Numbered from the stretch's first letter, positions 23,457 to 32,529 are shown. The stretch is DNA of 64,000 nucleotides from Armatimonadota bacterium (GCA_017303935.1 JAFLBD010000003.1:372001-436000), one strand, 5' to 3'. Translations and numbers: made by a program. The notes: a model not told the origin generated them from the sequence alone.

Positions 23457-25655
23457 CTACGGAGTGATGATTCCCGTTCCGGAGCCTGTCACGGTGCCGC
23501 CAGCAGCTCTTTGCACGGTGAACGTGTAGTTGAATGCGGTGCGGCCGTTCGACAACGGCGAGACGCTGGTCACCGTCAGGCTGCCCGAGTCGCCCATCGC
23601 GAACTGTCTGCTGTTCATGTCGTCTGGGTTGGCTTGATTGGTCGACAGGGTCAATTGGAACTTGCCAGGCGTGATCTGTTCTCCCGTGCCAACCTTCGTC
23701 CACGTTCCTGTCGTCACCGGCGCACCTTGGGTCAGCCCCATCGTGATCAGCGCGCCGATCGTCTGGTCCGTGTTGCCAATGTTCGAGCTAGTGAACAGGA
23801 TTTTCGCGAACTCCGAGACTACATCGTCGTATGACGAGCCTCCATCGAAGTATTGGTAGGTGCCGTTTGGCGGGGCTTTGGTAGGGTCCCAGCCTCCAGA
23901 AACGGTGAACGTCATGAACTGCTGACTGATCGCCACGTTCAGAGTCTTGGTGGCAATAACCTGTCCAGCTTGGTTCAAAACATCCAGTTTGATCACGTCA
24001 GTGCCAAGGTCTGGGGCGGATCGGTATTCAACCGTCGTTTGGGTCCGAGTGACCGTCGTGGTTCCGTTGACTCTGCCTCCGCCAGACACGATGGTCCATC
24101 GGAATCGCGAGTTGCTGGGGATCGTTCCGGTCGCAGCGACCGCAGTCAGAGTCCTAATCGTGTCCGGGGTCGTGATGGCGAGCTCGGGATTAATCGTTAC
24201 GGTAAATGGTTCCGGCTCTTGGTATTGGAAGCTGTTGCTGAACAGGTATCCCGAAGCGCTTGGCGCACCGATTGATCGCACCAAAAGAGTTCCAGACCTC
24301 GCCTCTGGCTTCTGCACCACGATGGAGGTTTCCGTCCAAGATAGAACCGTCAAGATCGACCCATTCAGAGTGACAGGCCCCTGCTCGGTGCCAAAATATC
24401 CTTCGATCGTGACCGTGTTTTCGGCAGTATTCACCGTGGTAGATCGGATCGAAGGAAGTAGAGTCTGGTTGGCTTGCGCTGCTCCAGCCGGTCGAACGAC
24501 AACGAAGTTCGCGAGCAGATTCCTCGTGTTTCGGCTTTGATTCATCCGGAGATCGCTACCGGGACGAAGCACTTTCAACCGGTCCACGAGTTCGCTGATC
24601 GTTAGGGGACCAGGAGGTGCCGCATCGACCGGTGCGGCCGCAAAGATTCCTAGGAGCCGATCGAACACAAATGCGGTCGTTTCGTTCGCGGTGATGTTGA
24701 GCGGGGAGCCAGACCAGCCAGCGTAGGCTGTGAGTCCAGCCACGCTATCTGCAAAGGCGCGTGCTGCTGGCTCGGCGGAATGGCAAGCATTGCTTAGCCA
24801 AAATGCGCCCGGACGGAAGCTCATCCCGCGTTCGCGCAAGTATGCTTGGCTCAAAGCAAAGAAGAACTTAGTATCAAAATCGTTTGGCCCTCGATACACT
24901 CGGATTCCCTTGATAATCATTCTGCCGTCGATCAGTTGCTGCGCATACTGGCGTTCTAATTCGGGCGTGCACTCTGTGGTCGTGCTGTAATACATCTGCG
25001 CCACGCCGGTTCGACTTTCATCAATGATCCCGTGACTCGAAACCATCAACAGATCCAAGTTCGAGAGGCCTGGTCCAGTATCAACCGTGAATTGTTGGAT
25101 TTGCGCTTCGAAGCCCTTATCCAGCAATTGAGTTTGTATCGGGCCAAGTGCAGGCGTTCCGGCACCCAAGAAACCACTGAGGATGACCGCTTTTTTCCCG
25201 GAGACCAAGTTCCGAGTTGTATGACTGCTGGCTTCTTCAAGAGCACTCGACAGGGCGGCAGGAGGCGGTGCTTGCTCCAGGCTATCGACCAGAATCACAA
25301 TCTTTCGCCCATCTTGGAACCACGCCACCGGCTGATTGGATGAATTCAGGCGAGCCACCACAACCTTTGGTTGAGTGCGCATCGCCGCCAAAACTTGGTT
25401 GGTGACATCCGGACCACTACCCGCATTTTGGAACGCGAGCGCGATAGCATCCGCCGCTGCATGAAACTCCGCATCTGTGACGCTTCCGTCAACAAATGGC
25501 GGGAGGCCAGAGCCTTCCCCGCTACCGCCACATCCAGCAGATAAGATCGCAACTGCTATAACGGTAACGGCCAATAGCCGCCGAAGCTTCTCTTTCAGCG
25601 TGGCTCCAAACGCGAACAAGGGTCTGACTCTCGTGTCCATGGTCGGATAAACCAT
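23457..25655 (-). CDS. Lipoprotein with caspase-like (His/Cys) domain and IPT/TIG domain
   Basis: A 732-residue exported lipoprotein (lipobox LSAGC, Cys42). Residues about 150-330 read as a caspase-fold (C11/C14/CHAT-like) peptidase: a strand ending LLMVSSHGIID with His208, and a strand GAFWLSNACHSAEPA with Cys291, in the order and context expected of the catalytic dyad. An IPT/TIG-like beta domain follows (about 400-480), then further beta-rich regions to a Gly/Thr-rich end. Two in-frame ATGs (25655 and 25640) are possible. It is divergent from the SARP-like regulator at 25760. Envelope-anchored proteolysis is inferred. Confidence 0.84.
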   Translation of the reverse strand: MVYPTMDTRVRPLFAFGATLKEKLRRLLAVTVIAVAILSAGCGGSGEGSGLPPFVDGSVTDAEFHAAADAIALAFQNAGSGPDVTNQVLAAMRTQPKVVVARLNSSNQPVAWFQDGRKIVILVDSLEQAPPPAALSSALEEASSHTTRNLVSGKKAVILSGFLGAGTPALGPIQTQLLDKGFEAQIQQFTVDTGPGLSNLDLLMVSSHGIIDESRTGVAQMYYSTTTECTPELERQYAQQLIDGRMIIKGIRVYRGPNDFDTKFFFALSQAYLRERGMSFRPGAFWLSNACHSAEPAARAFADSVAGLTAYAGWSGSPLNITANETTAFVFDRLLGIFAAAPVDAAPPGPLTISELVDRLKVLRPGSDLRMNQSRNTRNLLANFVVVRPAGAAQANQTLLPSIRSTTVNTAENTVTIEGYFGTEQGPVTLNGSILTVLSWTETSIVVQKPEARSGTLLVRSIGAPSASGYLFSNSFQYQEPEPFTVTINPELAITTPDTIRTLTAVAATGTIPSNSRFRWTIVSGGGRVNGTTTVTRTQTTVEYRSAPDLGTDVIKLDVLNQAGQVIATKTLNVAISQQFMTFTVSGGWDPTKAPPNGTYQYFDGGSSYDDVVSEFAKILFTSSNIGNTDQTIGALITMGLTQGAPVTTGTWTKVGTGEQITPGKFQLTLSTNQANPDDMNSRQFAMGDSGSLTVTSVSPLSNGRTAFNYTFTVQRAAGGTVTGSGTGIITP

Positions 25656-25732
25656 ACATGATGATCTGGTTTCGGACCGTTACAAGGTCTGTCCCATTCC
25701 ACAGTTTCGACTTCAAAATTGATTGATAGAGC

Positions 25733-25738
25733 TATAAT
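25733..25738 (+). promoter_or_regulatory. -10 box TATAAT of the SARP-like gene
   Basis: Consensus TATAAT, 21 nt before the ATG at 25760, in the 104-bp divergent spacer. CAGGTAG between them could be the ribosome site. The upstream TTCAAA at 15 nt is a poor -35, so an activator may be needed. Confidence 0.55.
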
Positions 25739-25759
25739 GTTGCGATTCAGGTAGCAACG

Positions 25760-27160
25760 ATGTGGCGTCTCAAAATCCGAGGTCGACTGCGACTGTTCTC
25801 CCCCAGCAACGAGCCGTGTTCGGGGCTAACTCAACCTGAATTGCTACTGCTAGCAGTGCTTGTAGACTCGCCTGGCGCGCTGACTTCCCGCGCAATTCTC
25901 GCCTCTATGATTTGGGAGGTTGATCGATGCCAAGATCCTCGCGCAAATCTCCGTGTAGCCCTGGCGCGGTTGAGGTCACGATTACCTTCTTTTTCATTTG
26001 TAGAAGATGGCGATTTACTCGGCATCACACCCGGTTGGCTGGATGTTGACTCTTCGGGCAGCGAGGAGTTGTATCACGGAAGCAACCAAAGCTGGGCGAG
26101 GTCAAAACGAGAGCAGGAGGCCGGCATTTCCCAGACCCCAGTCTTGATGGCAGAGGCATTGAATCTGGCGAATTCGACGCCGTCGGCTGCGGTTGAATTT
26201 CTAGTTGAGAATGAGCGTGAATGGGAGTTCTTGCCATGGCACCTTGTTCATCCTGTCTTGAAGACCGCCTTGGGTTCCTCCGCCGGCCAAAAGTCTGCGA
26301 TCCGCAAAACGCTCTTCGCCATCGAGCGGCACATCGGAACCGTTCAAGGTTCGGATGTAGGTGGAGACGGATTGTTGGCTCGCTTCTGTCGCGAAGCCTA
26401 CGCAGAAGGCGATTGGATTCGGGCAAGCAAAGCTCTGAGGTCACTGATGGTTTGCGCTTCAGCCCGCGGAGATTTTCGAGACGCAACGTATTGGAGTACC
26501 GAAGGAGAGAGGCTTGCTTCGCGCATTATGGACCCCTATACTAAAGCGGGGCTGCTCGGGAATTGCGCCATTGTCAGGATCGACGCAATGGATTTTCGTG
26601 TGGGCATCAGACTCCTAGAGGAGAGTGCTGACGCCTACGCTCGCGCCGGGCATCCAAACGGACATGCCGCTCTCACAACAATTCGAAGTCGAGCGCTCGC
26701 TCTTGCCGGGAAGGTCAAGGAGGCGAGAGTCGCTTGGGAGATGGCGGGTGCTCACTATGCCTTGGATCCAGAGGACAGATTCGCGCCCTGGTACCAACTT
26801 ACCGAGGCTTTGATTTGCCGATCGGAATGTGACTATTCGGGAGCACGAGGAATTGCCGAAGGGCTCCTCGTTTCGGAGGGGTTCCGTCCCGGCATTAGCT
26901 TTGTTGCCGTTTGCGCCGAGACGATCGCTTCTGGAAGGGCCAGTCAAGGCGAACTCCGACATGCTGCCAGCTGGCTATGGTTTTCACGCGCCTGCCAGAA
27001 GGTAAACAATGGTGCGCCGAGCACACTCGAGCGTTGGATGTGGCGCGATATTCGGACGAAACTTGGATCAGAACTGACCTCCTCTGATTGCAGGGCATTG
27101 AGGCGTCGATCGGCTAGGCTCGCAGAGCTGCGATCGATCAATGTCGAATGCGGCGGATAA
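25760..27160 (+). CDS. SARP/AfsR-type transcriptional regulator with helical repeats
   Basis: A 466-residue protein. The N-terminal about 95 residues form an OmpR-like winged helix of the SARP type: LTQPELLLLAVLVDSPG, SRAILASMIWEV, NLRVALARLRSRLP, then the wing DGDLLGITPGWLDVD. The rest (about 140-440) is all-helical with TPR-like pairs such as AIVRIDAMDFRVGIRLLEES and ALALAGKVKEARVAWE. It has no receiver or ATPase domain. Its likely target is the divergent caspase-like lipoprotein gene or its own promoter. Confidence 0.85.
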   Translation: MWRLKIRGRLRLFSPSNEPCSGLTQPELLLLAVLVDSPGALTSRAILASMIWEVDRCQDPRANLRVALARLRSRLPSFSFVEDGDLLGITPGWLDVDSSGSEELYHGSNQSWARSKREQEAGISQTPVLMAEALNLANSTPSAAVEFLVENEREWEFLPWHLVHPVLKTALGSSAGQKSAIRKTLFAIERHIGTVQGSDVGGDGLLARFCREAYAEGDWIRASKALRSLMVCASARGDFRDATYWSTEGERLASRIMDPYTKAGLLGNCAIVRIDAMDFRVGIRLLEESADAYARAGHPNGHAALTTIRSRALALAGKVKEARVAWEMAGAHYALDPEDRFAPWYQLTEALICRSECDYSGARGIAEGLLVSEGFRPGISFVAVCAETIASGRASQGELRHAASWLWFSRACQKVNNGAPSTLERWMWRDIRTKLGSELTSSDCRALRRRSARLAELRSINVECGG

Positions 27161-27266
27161 TCACTTTATCTCTCGGTGTATCTGAGCAGAATCGCAAAGT
27201 GACGCTCATTTTCGAGTTGGAGCAGAGGACTCGCTGAGCCCCCTTACTCCATCTTACGCTTCTGCC

Positions 27267-28436
27267 TCAATCACGATAAGGATCGTAAACGTCCGCGCCG
27301 GCCATGGCGACGCCGATTGGCTTCAAAGTGTGGATGATCTTGATCGTTCCATCGTGATGATCCAACACTTCGTTCAGCCGCTTATAGCAATGCGGTGACT
27401 CATCGACACCAGCACCACGAAGTTCGACGCCAGCCTGACGGACCCAGTCGTCCATCATTTTTGGCGAGATCTTCCCGCCGATTCTGGTCTTCCCTTTCCG
27501 CTTTCCGGCTGCTTGGGTCCGGCTCATCACCCGCCCAGCGCCATGAATTGTGCTGTAAAGCGAGTCCAGTGCGTGCTCCGATTTCACTCCTTCGATGATC
27601 ACCGAATTTTCACCCATCGAGCCACCGACGAATCCCTTTTGACCAGGAAACGCCGGAGTTGCACCTTTTCGAACAACCCAATATTCGACACCGCCGTGGG
27701 TTTCTCGCCAGCAGAAATTGTGGTGGTTATGCACCTCTTCCACAATCTTCGCCTTCAAGATTCGCGCCACCTTGTCGCACACCCAATCCCGACCAGCATA
27801 GGCGTATTCGCCTGCTAGGTTCATGAGTTGCAGGTAGTCCTCACCCAACGCACTCTTCTCGTGTAGGATCACCGGTGGAACGTGCATTCCATCCGACCCG
27901 CCTCCCGCTTCAATGAAGTGCGACGCGATTGCGTGGCCCAGCCCTCGGGAGCCGAAATGAACTCCAACCCAAACGCGCTCCAATTCATCTACAAACAAGT
28001 CGACGTAGTGGTTTCCGCTTCCAACTGTTCCCAATTGGTTTCGGGCGGATTCCTTCTTGCTTTTTGCCGGATGCAGCTTCCAAGCATCGCGATCGAATAA
28101 CTCATGATCGACTTGGACCTGGTTGACTTGGCCGATACCAAACGAAATCTTCGAAAAGATGTCGTCCATGATCCGCTTGATGTGCGTTCGGACTTCTCGT
28201 GCCGGGATGTCGAGGCGCACCGCCTTGTTCCCACAGGCGATGTCATAGCCGACACCACTCGGGGATAAGTGCTCACGGTATGCAGCCACGCCGCCAATCG
28301 GCATCGAGTAACCCACGTGATGGTCCGCCATCAAGGCAACTTTTTCGGCGCCAAAATCAGCGACCACCTTAATCTGCTTCAGGGCATCTTCCAAAATCGG
28401 TGCGCCCCATACTGGAATATCTTGTACTTTGTTCAT
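27267..28436 (-). CDS. rtcB: RtcB-type RNA ligase
   Basis: Joins RNA 2',3'-cyclic phosphate or 3'-phosphate ends to 5'-OH ends using GTP and Mn2+. It is 389 residues. Motifs: MADHHVGYSMPIGGVAAY, GVGYDIACGN (metal-binding Asp and Cys), GTVGSGNHYVD, GVHFGSRGLGH, EVHNHHNFCW, and STIHGAGRVMSR with the histidine that carries GMP. A GTG 48 nt upstream is in frame, but the family begins near the chosen ATG. No archease gene is adjacent. The promoter must lie in the 90 nt between the start and the upstream terminator. Confidence 0.93.
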   Translation of the reverse strand: MNKVQDIPVWGAPILEDALKQIKVVADFGAEKVALMADHHVGYSMPIGGVAAYREHLSPSGVGYDIACGNKAVRLDIPAREVRTHIKRIMDDIFSKISFGIGQVNQVQVDHELFDRDAWKLHPAKSKKESARNQLGTVGSGNHYVDLFVDELERVWVGVHFGSRGLGHAIASHFIEAGGGSDGMHVPPVILHEKSALGEDYLQLMNLAGEYAYAGRDWVCDKVARILKAKIVEEVHNHHNFCWRETHGGVEYWVVRKGATPAFPGQKGFVGGSMGENSVIIEGVKSEHALDSLYSTIHGAGRVMSRTQAAGKRKGKTRIGGKISPKMMDDWVRQAGVELRGAGVDESPHCYKRLNEVLDHHDGTIKIIHTLKPIGVAMAGADVYDPYRD

Positions 28437-28522
28437 CTGTTTTTTTGGGGTCGTTGGAGACGATTGAAAGAATCGAGATGACACTCGTCGACGGAATCCG
28501 CGCCTCTATTTCCATGATTCGG

Positions 28523-28565
28523 AAAACAAAAAACCGGTCCGAGTGCCATTACGCTCGGACCGGTT
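28523..28565 (-). terminator. Intrinsic terminator of the 33-codon gene
   Basis: Perfect 12-bp stem (AACCGGTCCGAG with CTCGGACCGGTT), 10-nt loop, then TTTTTTGTTTT on the minus strand. It lies upstream of rtcB and 28 nt after the stop of the small gene at 28593, so it ends that transcript. Confidence 0.88.
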
Positions 28566-28592
28566 CGTACTACTCAGTTTTGCTGAAATACT

Positions 28593-28694
28593 CTAGAACA
28601 GGTCCTCGCGTCGCATGGGGGTGAAAAACGCACTACCGCCACCCGATTTGCGATCGAGCGTGCTTGGGCGATTTATGGATATTGCGAGCGACAT
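28593..28694 (-). CDS. Tiny protein (33 aa) with own promoter and terminator
   Basis: Short frame from ATG (28694) to TAG (28593). It has AAGTAGGA with AGGA 8 nt before the ATG, a promoter (TTGCAA, 18 nt, TACGAT) upstream, and a textbook terminator 28 nt downstream, so all parts of a transcription unit are present. The product starts MSLAISINRPSTLDRK and ends SGGGSAFFTPMRREDLF. There is no signal peptide or membrane helix and no family I recognise. A leader peptide, small regulator or peptide precursor are all possible. Confidence 0.52.
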   Translation of the reverse strand: MSLAISINRPSTLDRKSGGGSAFFTPMRREDLF

Positions 28695-28729
28695 GGAATT
28701 GTTCCTACTTCCGAATTAACGGAAGCGGC

Positions 28730-28759
28730 ATCGTACCATAGGCTTGGCCCGCATTGCAA
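28730..28759 (-). promoter_or_regulatory. Promoter of the 33-codon gene
   Basis: -35 TTGCAA (28754-28759), 18-nt spacer, -10 TACGAT (28730-28735). Predicted start near 28723, giving a leader of about 28 nt with the AGGA ribosome site. Confidence 0.5.
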
Positions 28760-28904
28760 GAGAACCTGTTTTCTTGCACCCGAAAGACCTAATCATGTCC
28801 TTGCGCTTTCGCTCGGATTCAATTCGATGCACTGGTCGGGCGCACTCTCCCAGCAGAGATTCAGAAAGCATCGGTCGTTGAACGAGAAGCAAATTCTCAT
28901 TAAT

Positions 28905-28932
28905 TCATCAGCATATATCTAAATATCTCGAT
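28905..28932 (+). promoter_or_regulatory. Likely ArsR operator/promoter
   Basis: AT-rich block with repeated ATATCT units (CATATATCTAAATATCTCG) directly abutting the arsR ATG. It resembles autoregulatory ArsR sites, and a -10 inside it (TAAATA or TATCTC) would make the transcript leaderless or nearly so. Confidence 0.45.
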
Positions 28933-29334
28933 ATGTCGTGGTATACTTCGATTGTGGACTCACCCATCCAAATGTTCAAAGCCCTCGGTGACCCGACTCG
29001 GGCACGCATCTTTGAGTTTCTTTGCTCGAAGTGCAATCCGATCGCCCTTGATGAAAGCGGCGATGTTCGCCCGATTCAAGGAGTGACCGTGGGAGAAGTC
29101 TGTTGCCACGTCACGGGTAACGAGCAATTTAGCTCGACAGTCTCCTTTCACATCAAAGAGCTCCGCCTGGCTGGATTAATCCATGCCGAGAAAAGCGGGA
29201 AATTTATGGTGTGTTCTCTCAGAAAAGAGGCCATTGACGTGATGCGCGGGTATCTCGACAGCCAATCAGAAGCATGCACCGTTGCGTGCTCAGCCACCAG
29301 TCCACAAATTTCAACCAAGGAAGAAACCAAATGA
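28933..29334 (+). CDS. arsR: ArsR-family arsenic-responsive repressor
   Basis: A 133-residue winged-helix metalloregulator. It starts with the family segment MFKALGDPTRARIFEFLCS. The recognition helix lies in FSSTVSFHIKELRLAGLI and the wing in EKSGKFMVCSL. Cysteines in GEVCCHVTG near the metal site and a C-terminal ACTVACS pair are candidate arsenite ligands. It represses its own operon until As(III) binds. It overlaps arsD by 4 bp (ATGA). Confidence 0.92.
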   Translation: MSWYTSIVDSPIQMFKALGDPTRARIFEFLCSKCNPIALDESGDVRPIQGVTVGEVCCHVTGNEQFSSTVSFHIKELRLAGLIHAEKSGKFMVCSLRKEAIDVMRGYLDSQSEACTVACSATSPQISTKEETK

Positions 29335-29717
29335 AAGCTATTCAAATCTATGACCCTGCCATGTGCTGTTCCACTGGAGTTTGCGGACCAAGCGTCGACT
29401 CCAAACTTGTCAAGTTAGCCGCCGATGTTGCGTATCTGAAGAGCCAAGGTGTCACGGTCGAGCGATACAACCTCGCCCATCAGCCAGAAGCCTTCACAGC
29501 GAACCCACTGGTTCTTGCGGAAATGGGCGCCGAGGCAGAGAATCTTCCTCTCTTCATTGTCGAAGGACAAGTGATGGCAAAAGCGACCTATCCGAGCCGT
29601 TCAGAACTCTCACATTGGCTGAACATTGAGGCAAATGCGACCTCAGAGAAGACTAGTGTCGAGTTGCCCATGGCGTCTACCAAGTGCTGTGAATCTGAAG
29701 GTGAAAGGTGTTGCTGA
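29331..29717 (+). CDS. arsD: ArsD arsenic metallochaperone
   Basis: A 128-residue chaperone that passes As(III) or Sb(III) to the ArsA ATPase. It begins MKAIQIYDPAMCCSTGVCGP, with the three functional cysteines (CC....C) in the family positions. The thioredoxin-like fold is followed by NLPLFIVEGQVMAKATYPSR and a C-terminal KCCESEGERCC, the extra vicinal cysteine pairs found in many ArsD proteins. The start is fixed by the conserved N-terminus. The arsA start follows the stop by 1 nt. Confidence 0.93.
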   Translation: MKAIQIYDPAMCCSTGVCGPSVDSKLVKLAADVAYLKSQGVTVERYNLAHQPEAFTANPLVLAEMGAEAENLPLFIVEGQVMAKATYPSRSELSHWLNIEANATSEKTSVELPMASTKCCESEGERCC

Positions 29718-29718
29718 A

Positions 29719-31473
29719 ATGTGGGCCAACAACCTCAAATCGCGATACCTCTTCTTTACCGGCAAGGGAGGTGTCGGCAAGACTTCTCTCGCCTGTGCCA
29801 CGGCTTTAAGTCTGGCTCAATCCGGCAAGAAGACTCTCATCGTCAGCACTGATCCAGCAAGTAACCTTGACGAAGTGTTCGGCGTGCGCTTGGGTTCTGA
29901 GCCAACTCCGATTCCCGGAATTGAGGGACTGTTTGGCGCAAACCTAGACCCCGAGGCTGCTGCTGCCGCATATCGCGAGAAGGTCGTCGGTCCTTTCCGG
30001 GGCAAGTTGCCTGAAGCGGTCATCCGAAACATGGAGGAGCAATTCTCCGGAGCATGCACCACCGAGATCGCAGCCTTTGACGAATTCGTCCGGCTGATGG
30101 CAGACCAGGAAGCCACCGAATCATTCGACCACCTCGTCTTTGATACGGCTCCCACTGGGCACACCCTCCGACTTCTCAGTCTCCCCAATGCCTGGAGCGG
30201 ATATCTGAACACGACGACCGCCGAAGCGAGTTGCCTCGGCCCGCTCGCTGGGTTGAAAGATCAAAAGGAGCTTTACCGACAAGCGTTTGAACATTTGGCA
30301 GATGGCGATCTAACCACCGTGGTGTTGGTAGCTCGGCCAGAACGGGCTAGTTTGAAAGAAGCCGCCCGGACTCAGGGGGAACTGAGCGAACTCGGAATTA
30401 CCAATCTGTCTCTCTTAGTAAACGCGGTGTATCGAATCGACTCCACCGAAGATCCGATCGCCCAGCAGTATGCCGCCGTCGTGGAAGATGGACTGTCCTC
30501 AATGCCAACCAGCCTGAAGTCGATTCCTAGCACCGAGATTCCTCTCCTTTCGGGCAACGTTGTTGGAATCGAGGCACTTAGAGCGCTTTTGTCGGGGTCC
30601 CGCGAGGTTCCTACTTCTTCTCGATCACTCATTCCGCCACAGAGCAAGCTTTTATTCGAGCAGTTTGTCCGCGAACTTGAGCAGACTGGCAAGGGAGTCG
30701 TGATGACTATGGGCAAGGGCGGAGTCGGCAAGACACGAGTGGCCACTCGAATCGCTCAAGCGCTCGCAAGCCACGGACACTCCGTACTGCTCACCACCAC
30801 TGACCCAGCCGGAAACGTGATGGATGTTGCAACCGATTCACATGGAGATCTAATTGTTGAGCGAATCGACCCCGCGGCAGAGGTTGCCAAGTACACCGAA
30901 TCAGCACTTCAAAAGGCATCTCAAATGATGGATGACGACGCTCTGGCTCTTCTCAAAGAGGATCTACGCTCACCATGTACAGAAGAGATCGCAGTATTCA
31001 GAGCCTTTGCGGATGCGGTCGCTAAAGGCACTGACCGATTCGTCGTCATCGATACCGCACCGACTGGTCACACGATTCTGCTCATGGATGCGACCGAGTC
31101 GTATCATCGCGAAGTCGCCAGAACCCAAAGCGACGCACCCGAATCGGTCCGCGAACTCCTCCCTCGACTTCGCGACCCTGAATTCACGAAGGTTGTGCTC
31201 GTTGCCCTCCCAGAGCCAACTCCAGTCCATGAAGCCCAGCGATTGGAAGCGGATTTGCGACGGGCTGGCATAGAACCGTTTGGCTGGATCATCAACCGAT
31301 CGTTCATTGCCACAGGAGTTTCTGAGCCTATGCTTGCGGGAAAGGCGGCTCAGGAAGTTGGCCCTATCCAGGAAGTTCTGGATTCCGCGATTCGCGTCGT
31401 CATCGAACCCTGGACCTCGCCGCTCGAAAAGGCAGACCGACCACAGTCAGTCGCTCAGGACGTACTGGTATGA
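29719..31473 (+). CDS. arsA: ArsA arsenite-stimulated ATPase
   Basis: A 584-residue ATPase with two homologous halves joined by a linker. Each half has a P-loop GKGGVGKT (about residues 15 and 330) and the signature DTAPTGHT. Cysteines in GACTTE, ASCLG and SPCTEE match the three arsenite-binding cysteines of the family. It normally energises an ArsB or Acr3 permease, but none is encoded in this operon. It overlaps the phosphoesterase gene by 4 bp. Confidence 0.95.
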   Translation: MWANNLKSRYLFFTGKGGVGKTSLACATALSLAQSGKKTLIVSTDPASNLDEVFGVRLGSEPTPIPGIEGLFGANLDPEAAAAAYREKVVGPFRGKLPEAVIRNMEEQFSGACTTEIAAFDEFVRLMADQEATESFDHLVFDTAPTGHTLRLLSLPNAWSGYLNTTTAEASCLGPLAGLKDQKELYRQAFEHLADGDLTTVVLVARPERASLKEAARTQGELSELGITNLSLLVNAVYRIDSTEDPIAQQYAAVVEDGLSSMPTSLKSIPSTEIPLLSGNVVGIEALRALLSGSREVPTSSRSLIPPQSKLLFEQFVRELEQTGKGVVMTMGKGGVGKTRVATRIAQALASHGHSVLLTTTDPAGNVMDVATDSHGDLIVERIDPAAEVAKYTESALQKASQMMDDDALALLKEDLRSPCTEEIAVFRAFADAVAKGTDRFVVIDTAPTGHTILLMDATESYHREVARTQSDAPESVRELLPRLRDPEFTKVVLVALPEPTPVHEAQRLEADLRRAGIEPFGWIINRSFIATGVSEPMLAGKAAQEVGPIQEVLDSAIRVVIEPWTSPLEKADRPQSVAQDVLV

Positions 31474-32219
31474 CAAGACTCGCCATATTCTCCGACATAC
31501 ACGCCAACCTCCCATCAATGGAGGCCGTTAAAGCCTCCATTGATGGGGGTGGATACGACGGCGTTTATTGCCTCGGGGACCTCGGAGGGTATGCGAGCCA
31601 ACCGAATGAAGTTCAGGAGATCATCCAATCGATGGGATGCCCCACCATCTTGGGCAATTACGACGAAGGAGTCGGATTCAACAAAGATGATTGCGGGTGC
31701 CACTACATCAAGCCATTCGATATCGAAATGAGTAACATCTCATTTTCGTGGACCAGGTCAAATACATTGGACTCGAACAAGTCATGGCTGCGCGCTTTAC
31801 CCCGCGAAATTAGAATCGATGTGGAGGGGCGGCGAGTGCTTCTTTGCCACGGCTCTCCCCGTTCCAACACTGAATATCTCTTTGAGAACCGATCAGACGG
31901 CTTCCTGAGCCAGTTCACGTCCGGTAGCAAGGACGATGCCCATGCAGATGTCATCGTATTTGGCCACACCCACGTCCCATTCCACCGGGTTGTGAACAGC
32001 GTGCACTTCATCAACACTGGGTCCGTGGGTCGGCCCAAAGATGGTGACCCCAGAGCAGGATACGCGGTGATTTCATTTGATCGCGATAGCCTGTCTGTCG
32101 AACAAGTGCGTGTGGAATATGACGTCGAAATCGCCGCTGGCAGGCTGGTAGAAGCAGGTTTGCCAGAGTACTTCGCCGACTATCTTAGGTTTGCTGGGCA
32201 ACTCGATAGCAATACATAA
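31470..32219 (+). CDS. Calcineurin-like metallophosphoesterase of the ars operon
   Basis: A 249-residue YfcE/MJ0936-type phosphoesterase. Metal ligands are visible in FSDIHANL, CLGDLGGYA, LGNYDEGV, LLCHGSPRS and VFGHTHVPF. It is cytoplasmic. Its start overlaps arsA by 4 bp, so it belongs to the ars operon. A role in handling arsenylated or phosphorylated products is inference only. Its last about 39 residues recur as a decayed fragment at 46085-46204, so the window once had a second copy. Confidence 0.92.
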   Translation: MTRLAIFSDIHANLPSMEAVKASIDGGGYDGVYCLGDLGGYASQPNEVQEIIQSMGCPTILGNYDEGVGFNKDDCGCHYIKPFDIEMSNISFSWTRSNTLDSNKSWLRALPREIRIDVEGRRVLLCHGSPRSNTEYLFENRSDGFLSQFTSGSKDDAHADVIVFGHTHVPFHRVVNSVHFINTGSVGRPKDGDPRAGYAVISFDRDSLSVEQVRVEYDVEIAAGRLVEAGLPEYFADYLRFAGQLDSNT

Positions 32220-32240
32220 GCACTTGGAGTGACCGGATTA

Positions 32241-32268
32241 GGTTGCCAGCCCGAATGGGCTGGCAACC
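32241..32268. terminator. Strong hairpin after the ars operon (no T-run)
   Basis: Perfect 12-bp stem GGTTGCCAGCCC with GGGCTGGCAACC and loop GAAT, 22 nt after the phosphoesterase stop. No T-tract on either strand, so it may be a processing or stability hairpin. The remainder of 32220-32529 shows nothing else I can support. Confidence 0.55.
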
Positions 32269-32529
32269 ACCAATCTTCGGTGTAAGCATCTTCTCCATAC
32301 TGAATCTGACCCACTAGGGGTTCGTTGATCACACGGGCGGGCACTAGGCTCTTCGAACCCACTTGCTGCCCCCTTCCGCTGATCACTTCCGTCTCGCTCA
32401 CGATTGTAATAACTTCCCTACATTTGACTTTGTTCCTGTTAGTCTCTAATTTGTTAATCAATCTTGGCTTCGACAAAACCCCGATGTAAATCGCTACAAA
32501 CCGTTGATAGCAGAATCCACACCGTCCGA

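Noticed and set aside
32180-32476. Minus-strand frame of 98 codons after the ars operon
   Set aside because: It runs through the strong hairpin and into the 3' end of the phosphoesterase gene, with no ribosome site or conserved motif.
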